Notes: generated from the letters alone by a model not told the origin. A stretch of DNA of 64,000 nt from Microvelia longipes (GCA_018340805.1 JACMZG010000008.1:13779184-13843183); one strand, 5' to 3'. Counted from the first letter of the stretch, positions 45,250 to 56,756 are shown. A program made the numbers and translations.

Positions 45250-45865
45250 ACTTCTCCACCTAAATATACCACATTACAGGGTAAGAAAAGTGTTAAGAAG
45301 CGTAAACGAATAAAAACCTAAGAATCATTCCAACTCAAAAGTCAAACTAAACTAGATTATTATCAGGCAACTAATCAACTGAAAATAGGCCAGATAAAAA
45401 GATAAAACCAAACCTAGGGTGATTTAAAACCATAACTAAAATTCAACTAATTATTAGTGACCGTCTAACAAAGAAAAATCAAATACAATAACTATAAAAA
45501 TATGATGAAGTTAAATAAACAAGTTCACAACATCAATACATTACAGAACTCCAGCGACCCCCCAACACACACAAACGACTATCATCTACAATTTATGCAC
45601 GACTAGATTCTGCTTATAAATACTACAAAGCATACTTACGACTACTCTAAATATATTCTTAACTTTTATACAGATTTTTTCACAGCATAAAACTTAAAAC
45701 AACGGAATCACGAAACGACATCAATCCGAAATCCTTGGTTCGTGATTCCGACCAAACACTACACTATTAAGTCTTTAAGCCAAACAAATACACAAGCTAC
45801 AAATCTACAATAACTTGTTTATAATTTAAATTCAATGAACCACTTAAAAATAACAATAAACATAC

Positions 45866-46000
45866 TTTTAAAAATAAAATAAACGCTACGTCTCGTAAGG
45901 ATACATCGAACAACAATCTGCCATATTTGACTGATTCTCCTTCCGACATAAACAAGTTTGCCAATTTATTGAAATTATATATTTTTTATAAATCGTTACT
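45866..46000 (-). other. CNOT2: Candidate CNOT2 5' UTR exon
   Basis: A GTATGT donor on the minus strand (plus 45,860-45,865) could join to the AG at 45,260 just before the ATG exon. The candidate exon would carry a short upstream frame, ATGGCAGATTGTTGTTCG to TAG (12 codons), within an AAATATGGC context like a YY1/Pho site. Inference only. Confidence 0.35.
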
Positions 46001-46288
46001 TTTACTTCATTAAAAATTATTAAATGATTGATTCTTAATTTTAAAATGTATTAATTTTTTATATGATCGATTAAAAATTAAAAATTCATGTTTGAATGTA
46101 ATGTAATAAAATCGATCACCTGATTGAAATGGGAGTGTATGACATTTGTCATCTGTGAGTTCGTCTCTATTTTCTGGGGGCATTTGCTCGTTGTTTTGGT
46201 CTAAATTTGGGCTGAGGCTTTAAAACTTTTGATTTAAATAACTTAACTAATTTGTTTGTTTAAAAAGAATATTTGAACTTCTAACAAG
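45970..46288. promoter_or_regulatory. Likely bidirectional promoter, CNOT2 / V-ATPase E
   Basis: Two housekeeping genes are head to head. The interval has no TATA box at an obvious position, an AT-rich CNOT2 side and a slightly GC-richer block (GTGAGTTCGTCTCTATTTTC, GGGGGCATTTGCTCG) at 46,155-46,215 near the probable V-ATPase E transcription start. CAAGATGGC at the V-ATPase start codon resembles a YY1/Pho element. No TSS evidence is available. Confidence 0.5.
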
Positions 46289-46321
46289 ATGGCTCTCAGC
46301 GACGCAGATGTACAGAAACAG
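46289..46321 (+). CDS. Vha26: V-ATPase E exon 1
   Basis: ATG GCT CTC AGC encodes [11 protein letters not shown], the canonical insect N-terminus, followed by GTAAAT. The CAAGATGGC context is a good start. Exon 1 is only 11 codons and is separated from exon 2 by 3.2 kb. Confidence 0.95.
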
Positions 46322-49300
46322 GTAAATTTGTTATCGATAATATACTAGGCTACCTCTACTACTCTTTGTCAATAGACAAAACAATCTATAATATAACATT
46401 TTGTAATTGTAATATTATATATTAATAAAAATTCATTTTTAAACGTTATTTTATGTATCATTTTATTTCAATTTAAAATATTAAAAGAAACTAATCAAAA
46501 CCTCCAAGTACTTAGGTCTTGTAAGTTTTACATCGAATCAGCTTAATGTTTTCACTAATTACCGCTGAGTTTAATTTAGTATTGCTCTCTCTCAGCTATT
46601 TTTGGGAATATAATCTATTTGCGTCGTTTTAAATTATTTATTTGCTATTTAAGCCAAAAAGAAGTCACGTTACTGCAGATATATGTGCCACGCCCACTTT
46701 TTTCTGGATTTCATGTTTCTTCTTTTCTGTGTCCTTGCTGATTTATAATATTCAATTTAGTGGTTATAGCCTTCTTGTTTATTTGAGATCTGTGCATGAA
46801 TATTACACAGAACATCATAGTTGTTACTAAACTTGTCTGTATTTAATAGGGTTACCTAGAGATATTATGTAGAGTGGCATAGAATATCAAGTAAACCCAC
46901 TCCCTTATGTCAGGGTTTACAATAGTTCCTTTTTTTGAAAAAAGGTCATCAAAATTGGGTTTGATGGCTTAAATACATGAGTAAACTTATTTATTGATTC
47001 TATTTCACTAAATTTTTATTAAAAAATTTTGCTGGTTTGATAAAACTTTTAATATATGTTTTTGTTCTGTTGGTCACTAAAATAATTTATAAAGCTGCCT
47101 TCTTAAATTTAGGTTGCAAGTATTTGACAAAGCCTCAATTTAATAACTAGACTAGATGGGGGCACAGGACATAGTAATCCAACTCCCTGGTTTGAGGTGG
47201 TACTAAAACAGGGGCTAACTGCATGAATTACCGCACCGAGCACCAGTATTCACCTTGTTCCGCCTTTATCATTATTTTACACATAATAAATATTTTTATT
47301 TAATTTTATGAAAATTTTACATCTAATATAATTAGTACAATTTTTGTTAAAATAAATCCCTTTAAATAATTTTAATCTTGAAAATTAAGAAATTATTATT
47401 TTATACATGCAGGAAAAGGTGAACTGACCTCCTCCAGCCGAGAAGAGGTGAACTAAAAATTACAGGCCCGTTTAAAACAGTTTATTCCAAGTGAGTTGGA
47501 TCACTGTGTCCCCCACCCCTACTGTATGAATTTCTTCATCACTTTAATTGGGTCCTTTTATATTATGAACTTATAAGCCTTGGAAGTCGGCCATTTTTGC
47601 TATCCCACCAAGTTGGAAGTCAGTGTTTTATTTCTTATTACTCCAAGTGTAGGTATATTGGAATCACAGAAGAGCAGCATCTTTTGAACTAATTCTTACA
47701 GCTCAACTAGGAACAATCAGTACCTTACTGTGGGACTAAGATTTCTTATTCTTGAAACCATGAGAGATAAACATATATTTATTTATTAAAGCTGCTGTTA
47801 AAGATTATACGCTTTTATTAAACCATGGTTTATTTAGGTTTAATGATGTTTCACTATTATACCTGACATTGTACTGGCTCTGAACTATAGATTTAATGTC
47901 CCTATCCAAGGACCACTCATTTAAGAATTTTCATCCCTCACATAAATGTACTAGAGGCCCTAAGAATCAAATCTGACTAGTCAGGTTTACCTTGGATCTG
48001 ACCAAAAAAGAGAAAGAAATGCATTTATGCACATAGACCACAGTATAGAACATAGCCTGGAACTGTTATTCACATTACTGCAGGCTAGGTGTAATCTTAA
48101 GCCACTTAGCTGGGGGGAGCCAAGTGACCTCCCCGACGGGGGGGGGGGGGTCTTATCTCACTCTGCTCTGTAATGTTAAGGTATTTGCGACAGTTCTAGA
48201 CACAACATAATGTTCAGATCCATCACAAAAGTAACTGTTTTTTTCTTACTTGATTGGATATTTACTTCACTCATGTGATACTAATTTACTCATAATTAAA
48301 TTACCACCGTGGTTCATGAAATCACTTCATTTACGTCTTCTCACTACATAACTATAAATTTACAGATAAACCATGTAAAAACTTGGATTAAAATGTTGCT
48401 CTTTTTTAATTACATCTGCTCTTAATAAGAACTGTTCATTAAGAGATAAATTATAAACTGTTTATTTATTAGATAAATGCACTTTTGATTATGGTTTATA
48501 GTCTTGTTATTTAACCATGTAAATGTTATTCATGTCCCAGAAGAAACCAGTAAACCTATAGGCAGACAAAAGTCCGATTGTTTTTTATATTAGTTAGGTA
48601 GGAAAACGAAGCTGATGCAGTGAAATACTTTTGTTTATTTCAGTAATTCCTCCACTGAATTTATGAATAAGTATTAAAAATTATTTATTCATTAAAAACA
48701 TGCTTAAATTTTACTTTTTCTCATTTATACAATAGATATATAAGAAAAGTATTGTTTGCCAAAAAATCTGAAACCGAGCTACCAGTGTATTTGAGCTAAA
48801 GTTGACACTTTGTACAAAAATCAGTCTATAGGTATAGTTGTGCTATTGGGCAAATAATTTTTTATGACGTTGTTAACCAGCAATAATGACTTAATTTTAA
48901 AAAATCATTAAACGCAAGTCCAAGTAGGGAGGGTGAGCATAGCGAATCGGATGTGAAGAGGAAAAGTTCCTAGGTATCCCATACACAATTTTATGTTTTT
49001 AGTACAGGACTGCTAAATTATATTAACTTTCGTATTACTTTTTGTGCTTTTAATTGTAAAGTTCAGGTGAAATTAAAGCTTTGATAAAAATAATTGTCTA
49101 AAAGAGGAATATTGACTTTTGTGCATAAACTTTCTTGCTTTCTATGTTATGTAAAAAACAATATTGCTATACTCAAGTTGTAAATGTTTTAAGAATTAGT
49201 ACATTTGTGTGAGAAAGGATTCTATTTTTAATTACCAATCAAATTTTTTGCTACTCAAAATTTTGTCCTTGATATACTCTAATTGAAATTATGTTGCCTT

Positions 49301-52247
49301 TAATGTTTTTTTGTGTTATCAAGTTTCTTTTCATTTTCATCAACTTCTGTTGTTGAAGGTCTGTTCTACAGTTTTAAAAAAATTAGTTTAAAATTAAATT
49401 TTAAATAAGTTATGTGTTTGGGCGCTTAAGAGTCTTATGTCTCTTAAGCGCCCAAACACATAACTTATACTAATTATGGAGACCAATACTGTTGATAAAT
49501 TTTAAATTTTATTTGTATTCTAATTTTTACTGGATTTGTTTCAGATCAAGCACATGATGGCTTTCATTGAGCAGGAAGCCAATGAAAAAGCCGAAGAAAT
49601 TGACGCCAAGGCTGAAGAAGAATTTAATATTGAAAAAGGAAGACTTGTTCAGCAACAAAGGCTTAAGATTATGGAGTTCTTTGAAAGAAAGGAGAAACAA
49701 GTTGAACTCCAGAAGAAAATGTAACCTACTAATATTTTTTTTTTTTTTTAGCGAGGCATCTCAATAACTTTTAAATAAGGCTGTGGTTTTATTGCTCTTA
49801 GGCCTAATTAAAACATCAAATATTTCCTTTTATTTAACTCATTGGCTGAAATCATCAGTTTTATATAGTTATTTGCTTGTATAGATATACATGAGACACC
49901 TAAATATAAAAGACAAGAGGATGTGATAACAAGTAATGCTCCCTGCCTTCTTCCACATTACCCTTCTATATGATAATTTCTCTCCTCAGAAGAAAAGTAA
50001 AGAAATCTTTTTATTTTCTACTTTCAGTGTTATTAACTAAGTGACTGAAGTTTCAAATCCATTATATTTTTATATTACTGCTACCTTTAGGTTCCCCTTC
50101 CCTTCTATTTGATACCATATTTTTACACTTTGTGATACAGAGTGCCTTCTATTTCAAAGGTTCTAAATATTGTTACTTTAGGGGGTATAGGGATATTATT
50201 ATTCAGAAATCAAAACTGACAGGGACATTTTTTAATCCTTAGTTATAAAAGGTACAAACAATGGTAATAAAAGTATTAATATTTTCAATAATTAATGTTA
50301 GTATCCATATTCTTTTTACTACCTCTTTTCTTAGCATTAGTAATGCCATTTAATTTTATCTATGGTTCTATTTACAGTCAAAGCTCTAACATGCTGAATC
50401 AAGCTAGATTGAAAGTACTGAAGGTGCGTGAAGACCATGTCAGTAATGTTCTAGAAGAAGCCAGAAAGAAACTGCAGCTCGCTACACAAGATCCTTCTCA
50501 GTATAGAGTACTTATAGAAAAACTTATTATCCAAGGATTATTACAGGTTTTTACTTATTTTACTCAGCTCTATTTTAAGTTATTTATTATTAGTTAAATT
50601 TTTATGTTATTTAGCTACCTATAAAGGTTTTATGTTATCTAAATGTTTACTCTTCTTTGATTGTTTAAAGTTGCTTTGAAATCATGAATGGACAACCTTT
50701 GCCCTTTTTTGAAAATATGATGAAGTCATGGCCTATTGCACTCCCACCATAAATTTGTCTTAGTTAGTTAACTATCCGCTCATCAACAAAATTTAGTTTT
50801 TGCACTGGTAACATTTTGATTTTCCTTGGTGACAGTCCAGTGATTATTAGTTGATTTTGTATGTTTTTTAATTAAATAAACAATTTTAATATAAAGTAAG
50901 TCTTGTAATTTGTTAAAGAAAATTGATAAGAAATATTATTAGATTATAAGTTCATGGCTTATGCTTCTTTTCAGAGAAGCATTTTAAAAGCCTAGACCCT
51001 ACTATTGTTTCTGGAATTGTATATATTGTTCCCTTATTGTTTCTGGTGCATGTATATATATTTCATATATCCTTGGAAAAGAAACTCTACACCTATTAAA
51101 CTGGTAATGAATTCTTCTAATGATATTATTTTTGTTGATAGTTGTTGGAGAGGCATGTGCATATAAGATGTCGCCCACAAGACGAAGGCATTGTAACATC
51201 AGTATTCCCAGATGTTTTAGTTAAATACAGAGAAGCAACTGGTAAGGAAATATTATTAGAGTTGGATACTGAAACCTACCTACCTGCTAATATTACTGGA
51301 GGAATTGAACTAGTTGTTCAGAAGGTAAATACTTACCAATTTATTGTTTACTTTTAGCTTTGGATAACAATGTTTTATTGGATCTAACAATAATTTCCCT
51401 GATGAATTTATCAACTATAAAGTTAATACAAGTGTGAAAACTGTATAAGTAAATAAATGGCTTATTTCCCTGATATCACCAGGTTCGTAAAAAGAGTTAA
51501 CATTTTTATTTTGGATGTTTTATTCAGAATAGCAGGGTATCTAGTTGATTGGACTGTAGAAGAATAAAATAGTCGAACGGACTCATTCAAGTGTCAGAGT
51601 TCTGACTAATTTGTAGACTTGCCCCTTTCAAACTAAGTCCTGAAGTCTTCTTCCACCATTTTTAAAAACAAAATAAGTGTAATTTTCCTTTGAAACATTG
51701 GTGAGTTTACTTAATGATTCCTCCAACCTATGTTTGTCTTCTGCTATTCATTGACTCGTATTTTTTTATTTGAAACTTTGCTATGTCGCCATATTTACCC
51801 CGTGAAAAACATCTTTTTAATACTGTCGCCATTATTGTTTAGTTCTGAGAAACTGAGGGATCCATTCCATAGTTATAATATTTTGTTTTATTTTCTATAC
51901 TTTACTTTTATTTACACTCAAAATTAATTAATTAATTTATCATTGGGCTTAAAATTATTATATTTATTTTTAGTGTTGGAAATTCCAACTTAATACATGT
52001 TAGCATATGACACCTGATTTAAGTAAATCAAGCTTCATTAAGCATATTTAGATTTTATTTTTTTGTTTTGTACTTGTTGGGATTTATGCTGCTTGACTTT
52101 TTTTATCCTTTTTTATTTTATTTGTAGGGTAAAATAAAGATCAGCAATACACTCGAGTCTCGCCTTGACATGATTGCTTCCAAACTTGTTCCGCAAGTCA
52201 GAGGTGCACTCTTCGGAAGGAATCCTAACAGGAAATTCACAGATTAA
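46289..52247 (+). CDS. Vha26: V-type proton ATPase subunit E, whole gene
   Basis: Five coding exons: 46,289-46,321; 49,545-49,720; 50,378-50,546; 51,142-51,324; 52,128-52,247 (33, 176, 169, 183 and 120 nt). They total 681 nt, 226 aa plus TAA, the usual length of the family. All introns are GT-AG and phases agree. Subunit E forms the peripheral stalk with G and links V1 to Vo in the proton pump of endomembranes and apical plasma membrane (family knowledge). Residues about 5-110 are the charged helical coiled coil ([35 protein letters not shown]). The C-terminal globular part ends [12 protein letters not shown]. Residues about 127-187 are noticeably divergent from other insects. Vha26 is the fly name. 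Confidence 0.97.
47150..47525. mobile_element. Inverted-repeat element in V-ATPase E intron 1
   Basis: GGGGGCACAGGACATAGTAATCC pairs imperfectly with GGATCACTGTGTCCCCC, and CACCTTGTTCCGCC with a GGTGAACTGACC block. About 375 bp, no coding capacity. Confidence 0.5.
48712..48985 (+). repeat. R1 copy with internal deletion (intron 1)
   Basis: TTTTACTTTTTCTCATTTATAC to CCGAGCT, then directly ACCAGTGTATTTGAGC, TATGACGTTGTTAACCAGC, GTGAGCATAGCGAATCGG and AGGAAAAGTTCCTAGGTATC. The TTTCAGG-to-CATCG segment is missing. Confidence 0.65.
49405..49468. repeat. Perfect 28-bp-arm hairpin in V-ATPase E intron 1
   Basis: Arms 49,405-49,432 and 49,441-49,468 (TTTGGGCGCTTAAGAG inner part) with no mismatch, loop TCTTATGT. 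It ends 76 nt upstream of exon 2. Confidence 0.95.
49545..49720 (+). CDS. Vha26: V-ATPase E exon 2
   Basis: Acceptor TTTGTTTCAG. Encodes [20 protein letters not shown] to VELQKK with AT before GTAACC. The ATGTAA that seems to end the frame at 49,719-49,724 is the donor site. Confidence 0.97.
50378..50546 (+). CDS. Vha26: V-ATPase E exon 3
   Basis: Acceptor ATTTACAG. T completes Ile; then [32 protein letters not shown] and LIIQGLLQ before GTTTTT. Confidence 0.97.
51142..51324 (+). CDS. Vha26: V-ATPase E exon 4
   Basis: Acceptor TTGTTGATAG. Encodes [38 protein letters not shown] and [15 protein letters not shown] before GTAAAT. It is the least conserved exon, with extra acidic and histidine residues, but all family landmarks (the R-R-D strand, TGK, LP, GG-EL) are present. 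Confidence 0.93.
52128..52247 (+). CDS. Vha26: V-ATPase E exon 5 and stop
   Basis: Acceptor [53 protein letters not shown]. Confidence 0.97.
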   Translation, partial: GKIKISNTLESRLDMIASKLVPQVRGALFGRNPNRKFTD

Positions 52248-52439
52248 ATTTGTTCTGTTTATTGCAATGTCATACCATCTTATACGTCTTCTCCTTGTAA
52301 TATTTACAAAATTTTTAGTCAGTTGTACTTACGTTGAAGCATATTTAATATCTGTTATGAATTGTTTAAATATTTATACAAAGTCCTGCTGTACAAGTAT
52401 CTTTACTTTAATGGGATGTTTTACGTACAATTATTTATT

Positions 52440-52445
52440 AATAAA
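52440..52445 (+). terminator. Vha26: Proximal poly-A signal of V-ATPase E
   Basis: AATAAA, 193 nt after the stop codon, followed by T-rich and TGTG-containing sequence (AAAGTATGTGAACATTTTTT). More distal AATAAA signals, for example near 53,716, could extend the 3' UTR. Confidence 0.6.
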
Positions 52446-52499
52446 GTATGTGAACATTTTTTAAATGTCAAAACAATTAAAAAGAATTTATATCATAAA

Positions 52500-53850
52500 T
52501 CTTGATCCCTTGAATCTAATTCTGGTTAATTTTTATAATAAATTATGCGATAACGTTATTAATATTTTAATTAATTATTTAATTAATAATAATAGCGTTA
52601 TTATTTATTATATAAATTCAAATTGATCAATGTCTAAGAACCAGTACTCACCCACCATATTTTACGAGTTTTTTATATGTTATACATTTTTTACATCCCA
52701 TTATTATATTAATAGGTGTGATAACAATATCTAGTGTTAAGCTTTGGCTTTTTGGGTTCTGGTTAATCAGTAATTTTATTTTTTAATTTTAGTCCCTTAT
52801 TAAGAATGTTTTAAATTTTTATAAATTCCGGTGTTAAGGCTATGAGGTCAAAGAATTATTTTACCATTTTTATTATCAATTTAATGTTCTTTTCTAAAAG
52901 AATTTCGAGTTAATTAGCTGTATAATGTTTTAAATCCTTTGAGAAATCTAGAATCTAGTAGAATTTATAAAATTCAGAACTCATATTAATTATTATTTTT
53001 AAAAGGACTATATTAAGTTACATTCCAGATTTTTTTTAAAATGAATTTTGTTTCAATTTTTAAGATATTAATGCTTTTAATTTTTTTAATTTATTTTTTC
53101 CTGGTCAATTTGACATTATTTTCAATATTATTTATTTTTAAATACCATAAAAGTGTGTGCTGATCTTGTGTACGTATTAACTCCTTTAATTTGTAGCCTA
53201 TTTTTAAAATGAATTTAATGTTAAAATAGCAAGAAATAAAAAATGAATGCTTAAAGAAAATAGATTCTTAAACAATTTTAGATATGAAAATTAGTTACTA
53301 AAACAATTTGAAACACAAAAATGTATTAGCAGCAAAAAGTTTGAAATAAGCATAAAGTCCTGTAGTTTGTTAAAAATTTGCTCATGGCTTAATTTTAATC
53401 AGTAAAATGTATTGAATATATAATACCAACTAGCAATTAATTGCCAGAGGAATTGGTTTATCCTCATTCCCTTGCCTAGTAAAATAAAACAAATTTATTT
53501 CTTTCTATTTTATGATTGTGTACTTTCATTGTAGAAAAAAGGTTGCAGTTAGTGTAAATATTGTTTATACAAAAAACAACTATATAATATTATTCTTGTT
53601 ATGTACAGTGCAGAAATTGTTTTGTTGTAGATTATATTTTATTTTCCTCTTATAATTATTATTTTTATTGTAGATTCCTTTTATTGTTTTTCTTGTAATT
53701 TAAAAAATAATATCAAATAAAATGAAATGTTATTTAAATATTGAAGTCATTTGTGATTTCCCTATTTTTAATACCTGTTAGTGTTTTCTTTTAGCTAAAC
53801 TTTAACTTCAGTTAGTAAAGTCATTATTAAGACGTTACTGTTAATGTCAT
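52500..53850 (+). other. AT-rich, possible extended 3' UTR
   Basis: Very AT-rich with TTTATT and AATAAA motifs and no frame or repeat recognised. Use of a distal signal near 53,716 is a guess. Confidence 0.35.
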
Positions 53851-53854
53851 AAAA

Positions 53855-54035
53855 AATATTTTCTGAATAGCATAACTACACCTATAGACTTATTTTTGTA
53901 CAAAATTTCAACTCTCTTACATAAATACACTAGGAGCTACGATGATAACAGACTCACAACTTTGTTAAAACCACTCAGGAGGTCTTAAAAACGCCTGAAA
54001 TGGATCATTCCGGTGACATTCCTACGTACGTACGG
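53855..54035 (-). repeat. R1 fragment, minus strand
   Basis: AGCATAACTACACCTATAGAC, TTTTTGTACAAAATTTCAAC, AGGAGCTACGATGATAACAG, CCACTCAGGAGGTCTTAAAA and CGCCTGAAATGGATCATTCC. Confidence 0.65.
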
Positions 54036-54289
54036 AATAAATTAAGAAAAGTCGAAAGAGCTGATCCTAAGATGGGGATGTAAGCTGAACTTGTAAAAAT
54101 TGAAGAAAACAACAGCTTCACTAACAATGCTTAAACATTGTCACTAAAATGCTATTTTATAGGTCAGTTAATTGTTGTCTGAATTTTATATTGAGCATTA
54201 AGGAAAAGGAACCTGAGATTTTCAAGGAATTAAAAAAAAACATCGCACATCTGCAGTCTAAGGCATAACGAAAGTAAAATCTAACTTAT

Positions 54290-54760
54290 AATTGGCCTCT
54301 GTCTGAGTTCACTACCTCAGTCACCTCTAAATAGGCTCCCTTAAGAAATCGATTAGTTATCGTATTTGGGTAACCTAGTCAGAGTTGTACTACATCTTTT
54401 ACCAATGAACGGGGCCCCATTAGTGCTCAATATTGTCTATTCTAGCAACAACAAGTTAAGGCGCCCCAGTCAGATTTGTACTTTCTCTTTAACTAATGAA
54501 TGGGACATATTTACAGCTTTGCATTGTCTGTTCTACATCACCTAGTTAAGGAACATAAATAAAGTTACACTACTTTTTGAACCAGTGTAATGTCTTTAAC
54601 AATAGTTTGTATTCAATGTATCAAATAATAATTACTATTCAGATATAACCTTTAACATTGGATATGATATTATTCAGGAATTTGCCTCATCTAGTTAAGA
54701 TTAGTTTCGCTTTTTCTTCTTAAGGCTTAATGAAGTCTTGATTGTAACTTTCTTTAAGCA
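54290..54760. repeat. Decayed tandem repeat, period about 92 bp
   Basis: AGTCAGAGTTGTACTACATC (54,378) recurs as AGTCAGATTTGTACTTTCTC (54,470), each followed by an AATGAACGGG/AATGAATGGG block and a CAATATTGTCTATTC/GCATTGTCTGTTC block. Weaker units lie on either side. Confidence 0.45.
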
Positions 54761-55572
54761 ATTACTTCAGTTTACTAGAGAACTGAAGTAAGGCTATTTT
54801 TAGCAGAAATACATAGTATTTTTGATTAGCATTCTTCAACCATCAAAATTTTCTTATATTAATTCTGTAAAATTAAAGCCTTGTCTCCAACATTATAGGG
54901 CTTAACTTACCGGTGCAAATTAAGACATTACAATTAGTATACTATTATTTTTCAAATGGCTACCCAATGCACCCTAGTTAAATGTGTTAAGTTTACACAC
55001 ACATGTATACATGGTGTTTCATAAAAAGTGTCCACCAAAGAAGGATGTGATAGTACTCCTCAAAGGGAACGAAAAATGTCCTATAATATAAATCCTGATT
55101 TCCAACCGTTTTCCCACAAGGTCAAATTTAATATTTTAAATAAATATTTGACCTCACATCATAAAATTGTTAAAATTGTTTAAACAGTTCAAGGTAGAAA
55201 GGTGAAATTGGTCTCGTTGGAAAGCTAAGTAAATTTCCTATAGGACGAATTATTAACTATGTCAAATATTTTGGAACTACTTCCCAAAAATTTGCATGAA
55301 AAAAAAATTTTTTGCAAAAATTGAATTTTATGGAATTTTTATGGTAGGGCATTAGAGGAAGTAAGAGATGAGCAAAAGTTTAGCCAAGAACGGAAAAACT
55401 TCTCTTATGATTGCCCTTGAAGAAAATTTAAATATTTTTATCCGTTGTTTGCAACTTCTAGCAACAAATAGCTTTAAATTTTTGATTTGAATTGTTATAA
55501 AATATTTTATCTCCAGACGGTATATAATATGAAATTTAATGACTAGATTTAAGAGAGTAAAGAATCACTTTC

Positions 55573-55614
55573 ACTCCCAAGGGAGTAAAAAGTACTTTTT
55601 ACTCCCTTGGGAGT
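55573..55614. repeat. Perfect 42-bp palindrome without loop
   Basis: ACTCCCAAGGGAGTAAAAAG followed by its exact inverse; the centre is GTAC. It contains the array boundary motif CTTGGGAGTAAA twice, head to head. Confidence 0.95.
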
Positions 55615-56104
55615 AAAAAGTAACAGTTGCCAACTTAACTTAATAATCGACAAACTGAATAGTATATAATTATTTTTAGTTGAAAACTAAGATACCTATA
55701 AATAAGAAAATGTACAAGCATAAGATGTATAAAAAAGAATAACATTAACAATCATTTTAAAGTAGAAACTATTGTAATGCTAATAATAATATAAGAATAA
55801 ATAATTTAAAAAATAAAAACTAGTTCTTTATTTAAAGTAAAAAAAATTAAGTTGGCTATCCTGATTTTTTAAAATCATTTTTAAGATTTGCATACATTGT
55901 TTTTTTTTTTTTTTTGACAAAATATCATTAAAATCAAGTTTTTTTTAGTTTAAAACCTTAGCTTTAACTGTTTAACCTGTCTTAAACTTTAAAATTTAGA
56001 TTAAAAATATTATTATACTACTCTAATATTTCAATTATGTCAGATAATTGTGCGTGCGATATGACGATCTTTTTAACAATACACTTCCTGACATTTGCTA
56101 TTGA

Positions 56105-56475
56105 AGCGAAACTGGTAAAGAAAACTTGTTACCAACAAAATCGAAAAAGTTATATGACAAAGCAAGTAACAATTTTAAAAGTTGGTGTCATGATCATAAT
56201 ATACAACAAGTAAGTGAAAATGCATTGCTTGTTTATTTTAATAATGAATGAAAAACAAAACAAGCGTCAAACAAGTCTGCGGTCACTGTATTCAATGATC
56301 AAATCATCTTTGCTTTGTGAGAGAAGCTTTTAATATCAAAAGCTATGCATCACTAATAGCGTTATTAAAAAGAAAAAACGAAGGTTATGTTGCAAAGAAA
56401 GCAAATGTTTTTACTAAGAATCAAGTTGAAGACTTTTTGCATAATTCATCAAACGAAGAGTTTCTTATGATAAAG
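56105..56475 (+). pseudogene. Broken tyrosine-recombinase-like (Crypton-type) fragment
   Basis: First frame: GKENLLPTKSKKLYDKAS, NNFKSWCHDHN, SENALLVYFNNE, then TGA. After a frame change: ASLIALLKRKNEGYVAKKAN, VFTKNQVEDFLHNSSNEEFL MIK, then GTAAG. This is the SAM-like N-terminal region and the linker to the catalytic domain of insect Crypton-type recombinases (from memory). The catalytic R, H-X-X-R and Y are not in the window. At least one stop and one frameshift make it non-functional. Confidence 0.6.
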
Positions 56476-56540
56476 GTAAGATAATTTTCAGTTGAAAAAA
56501 TACTTTATTTTCAATGTCGACGTCTGGAGATAAAATCTTG

Positions 56541-56756
56541 TATGCACCTTGGGAGTAAAATGCCATTATTCCCTCGCAATAATTTCCTTCCTCGGCTTCG
56601 CCTCGGGAGTAAATAACTATAACTCCCTCGGCTTCGCCTCAGGATTTAACAAATAAATCCCTCGGCTTCGCCTCAGGATTTTAATCCTTTGGTTCCTCGG
56701 CTTTTGCCTCAGGAACAACATTAATGCTCAGGGGAATAAATGATTTATTCTTTACT
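56541..56756. repeat. GC-rich core/hairpin array C
   Basis: Cores CTCGGCTTCGCCTC at 56,591, 56,627 and 56,661, and CTCGGCTTTTGCCTC at 56,696 (spacing 36, 34 and 35 bp). The three spacers are each self-complementary at their ends but differ: GGGAGT...ACTCCC, AGGATTT...AAATCC and AGGATT..AATCCT. The last core is flanked by GTTCC/GGAAC. Boundaries GCACCTTGGGAGTAAA and TTTACTACCTTGGTGC are inverted and related to those of array A. Confidence 0.85.

Noticed and set aside
49721..49767. Stop codon ending V-ATPase E after exon 2
   Set aside because: TAA there is inside the GTAACC donor. Splicing to 50,378 restores the expected [11 protein letters not shown].
52174..52464. 96-codon ORF after V-ATPase exon 5
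   Set aside because: It overlaps the last coding exon in another frame and runs into the 3' UTR.
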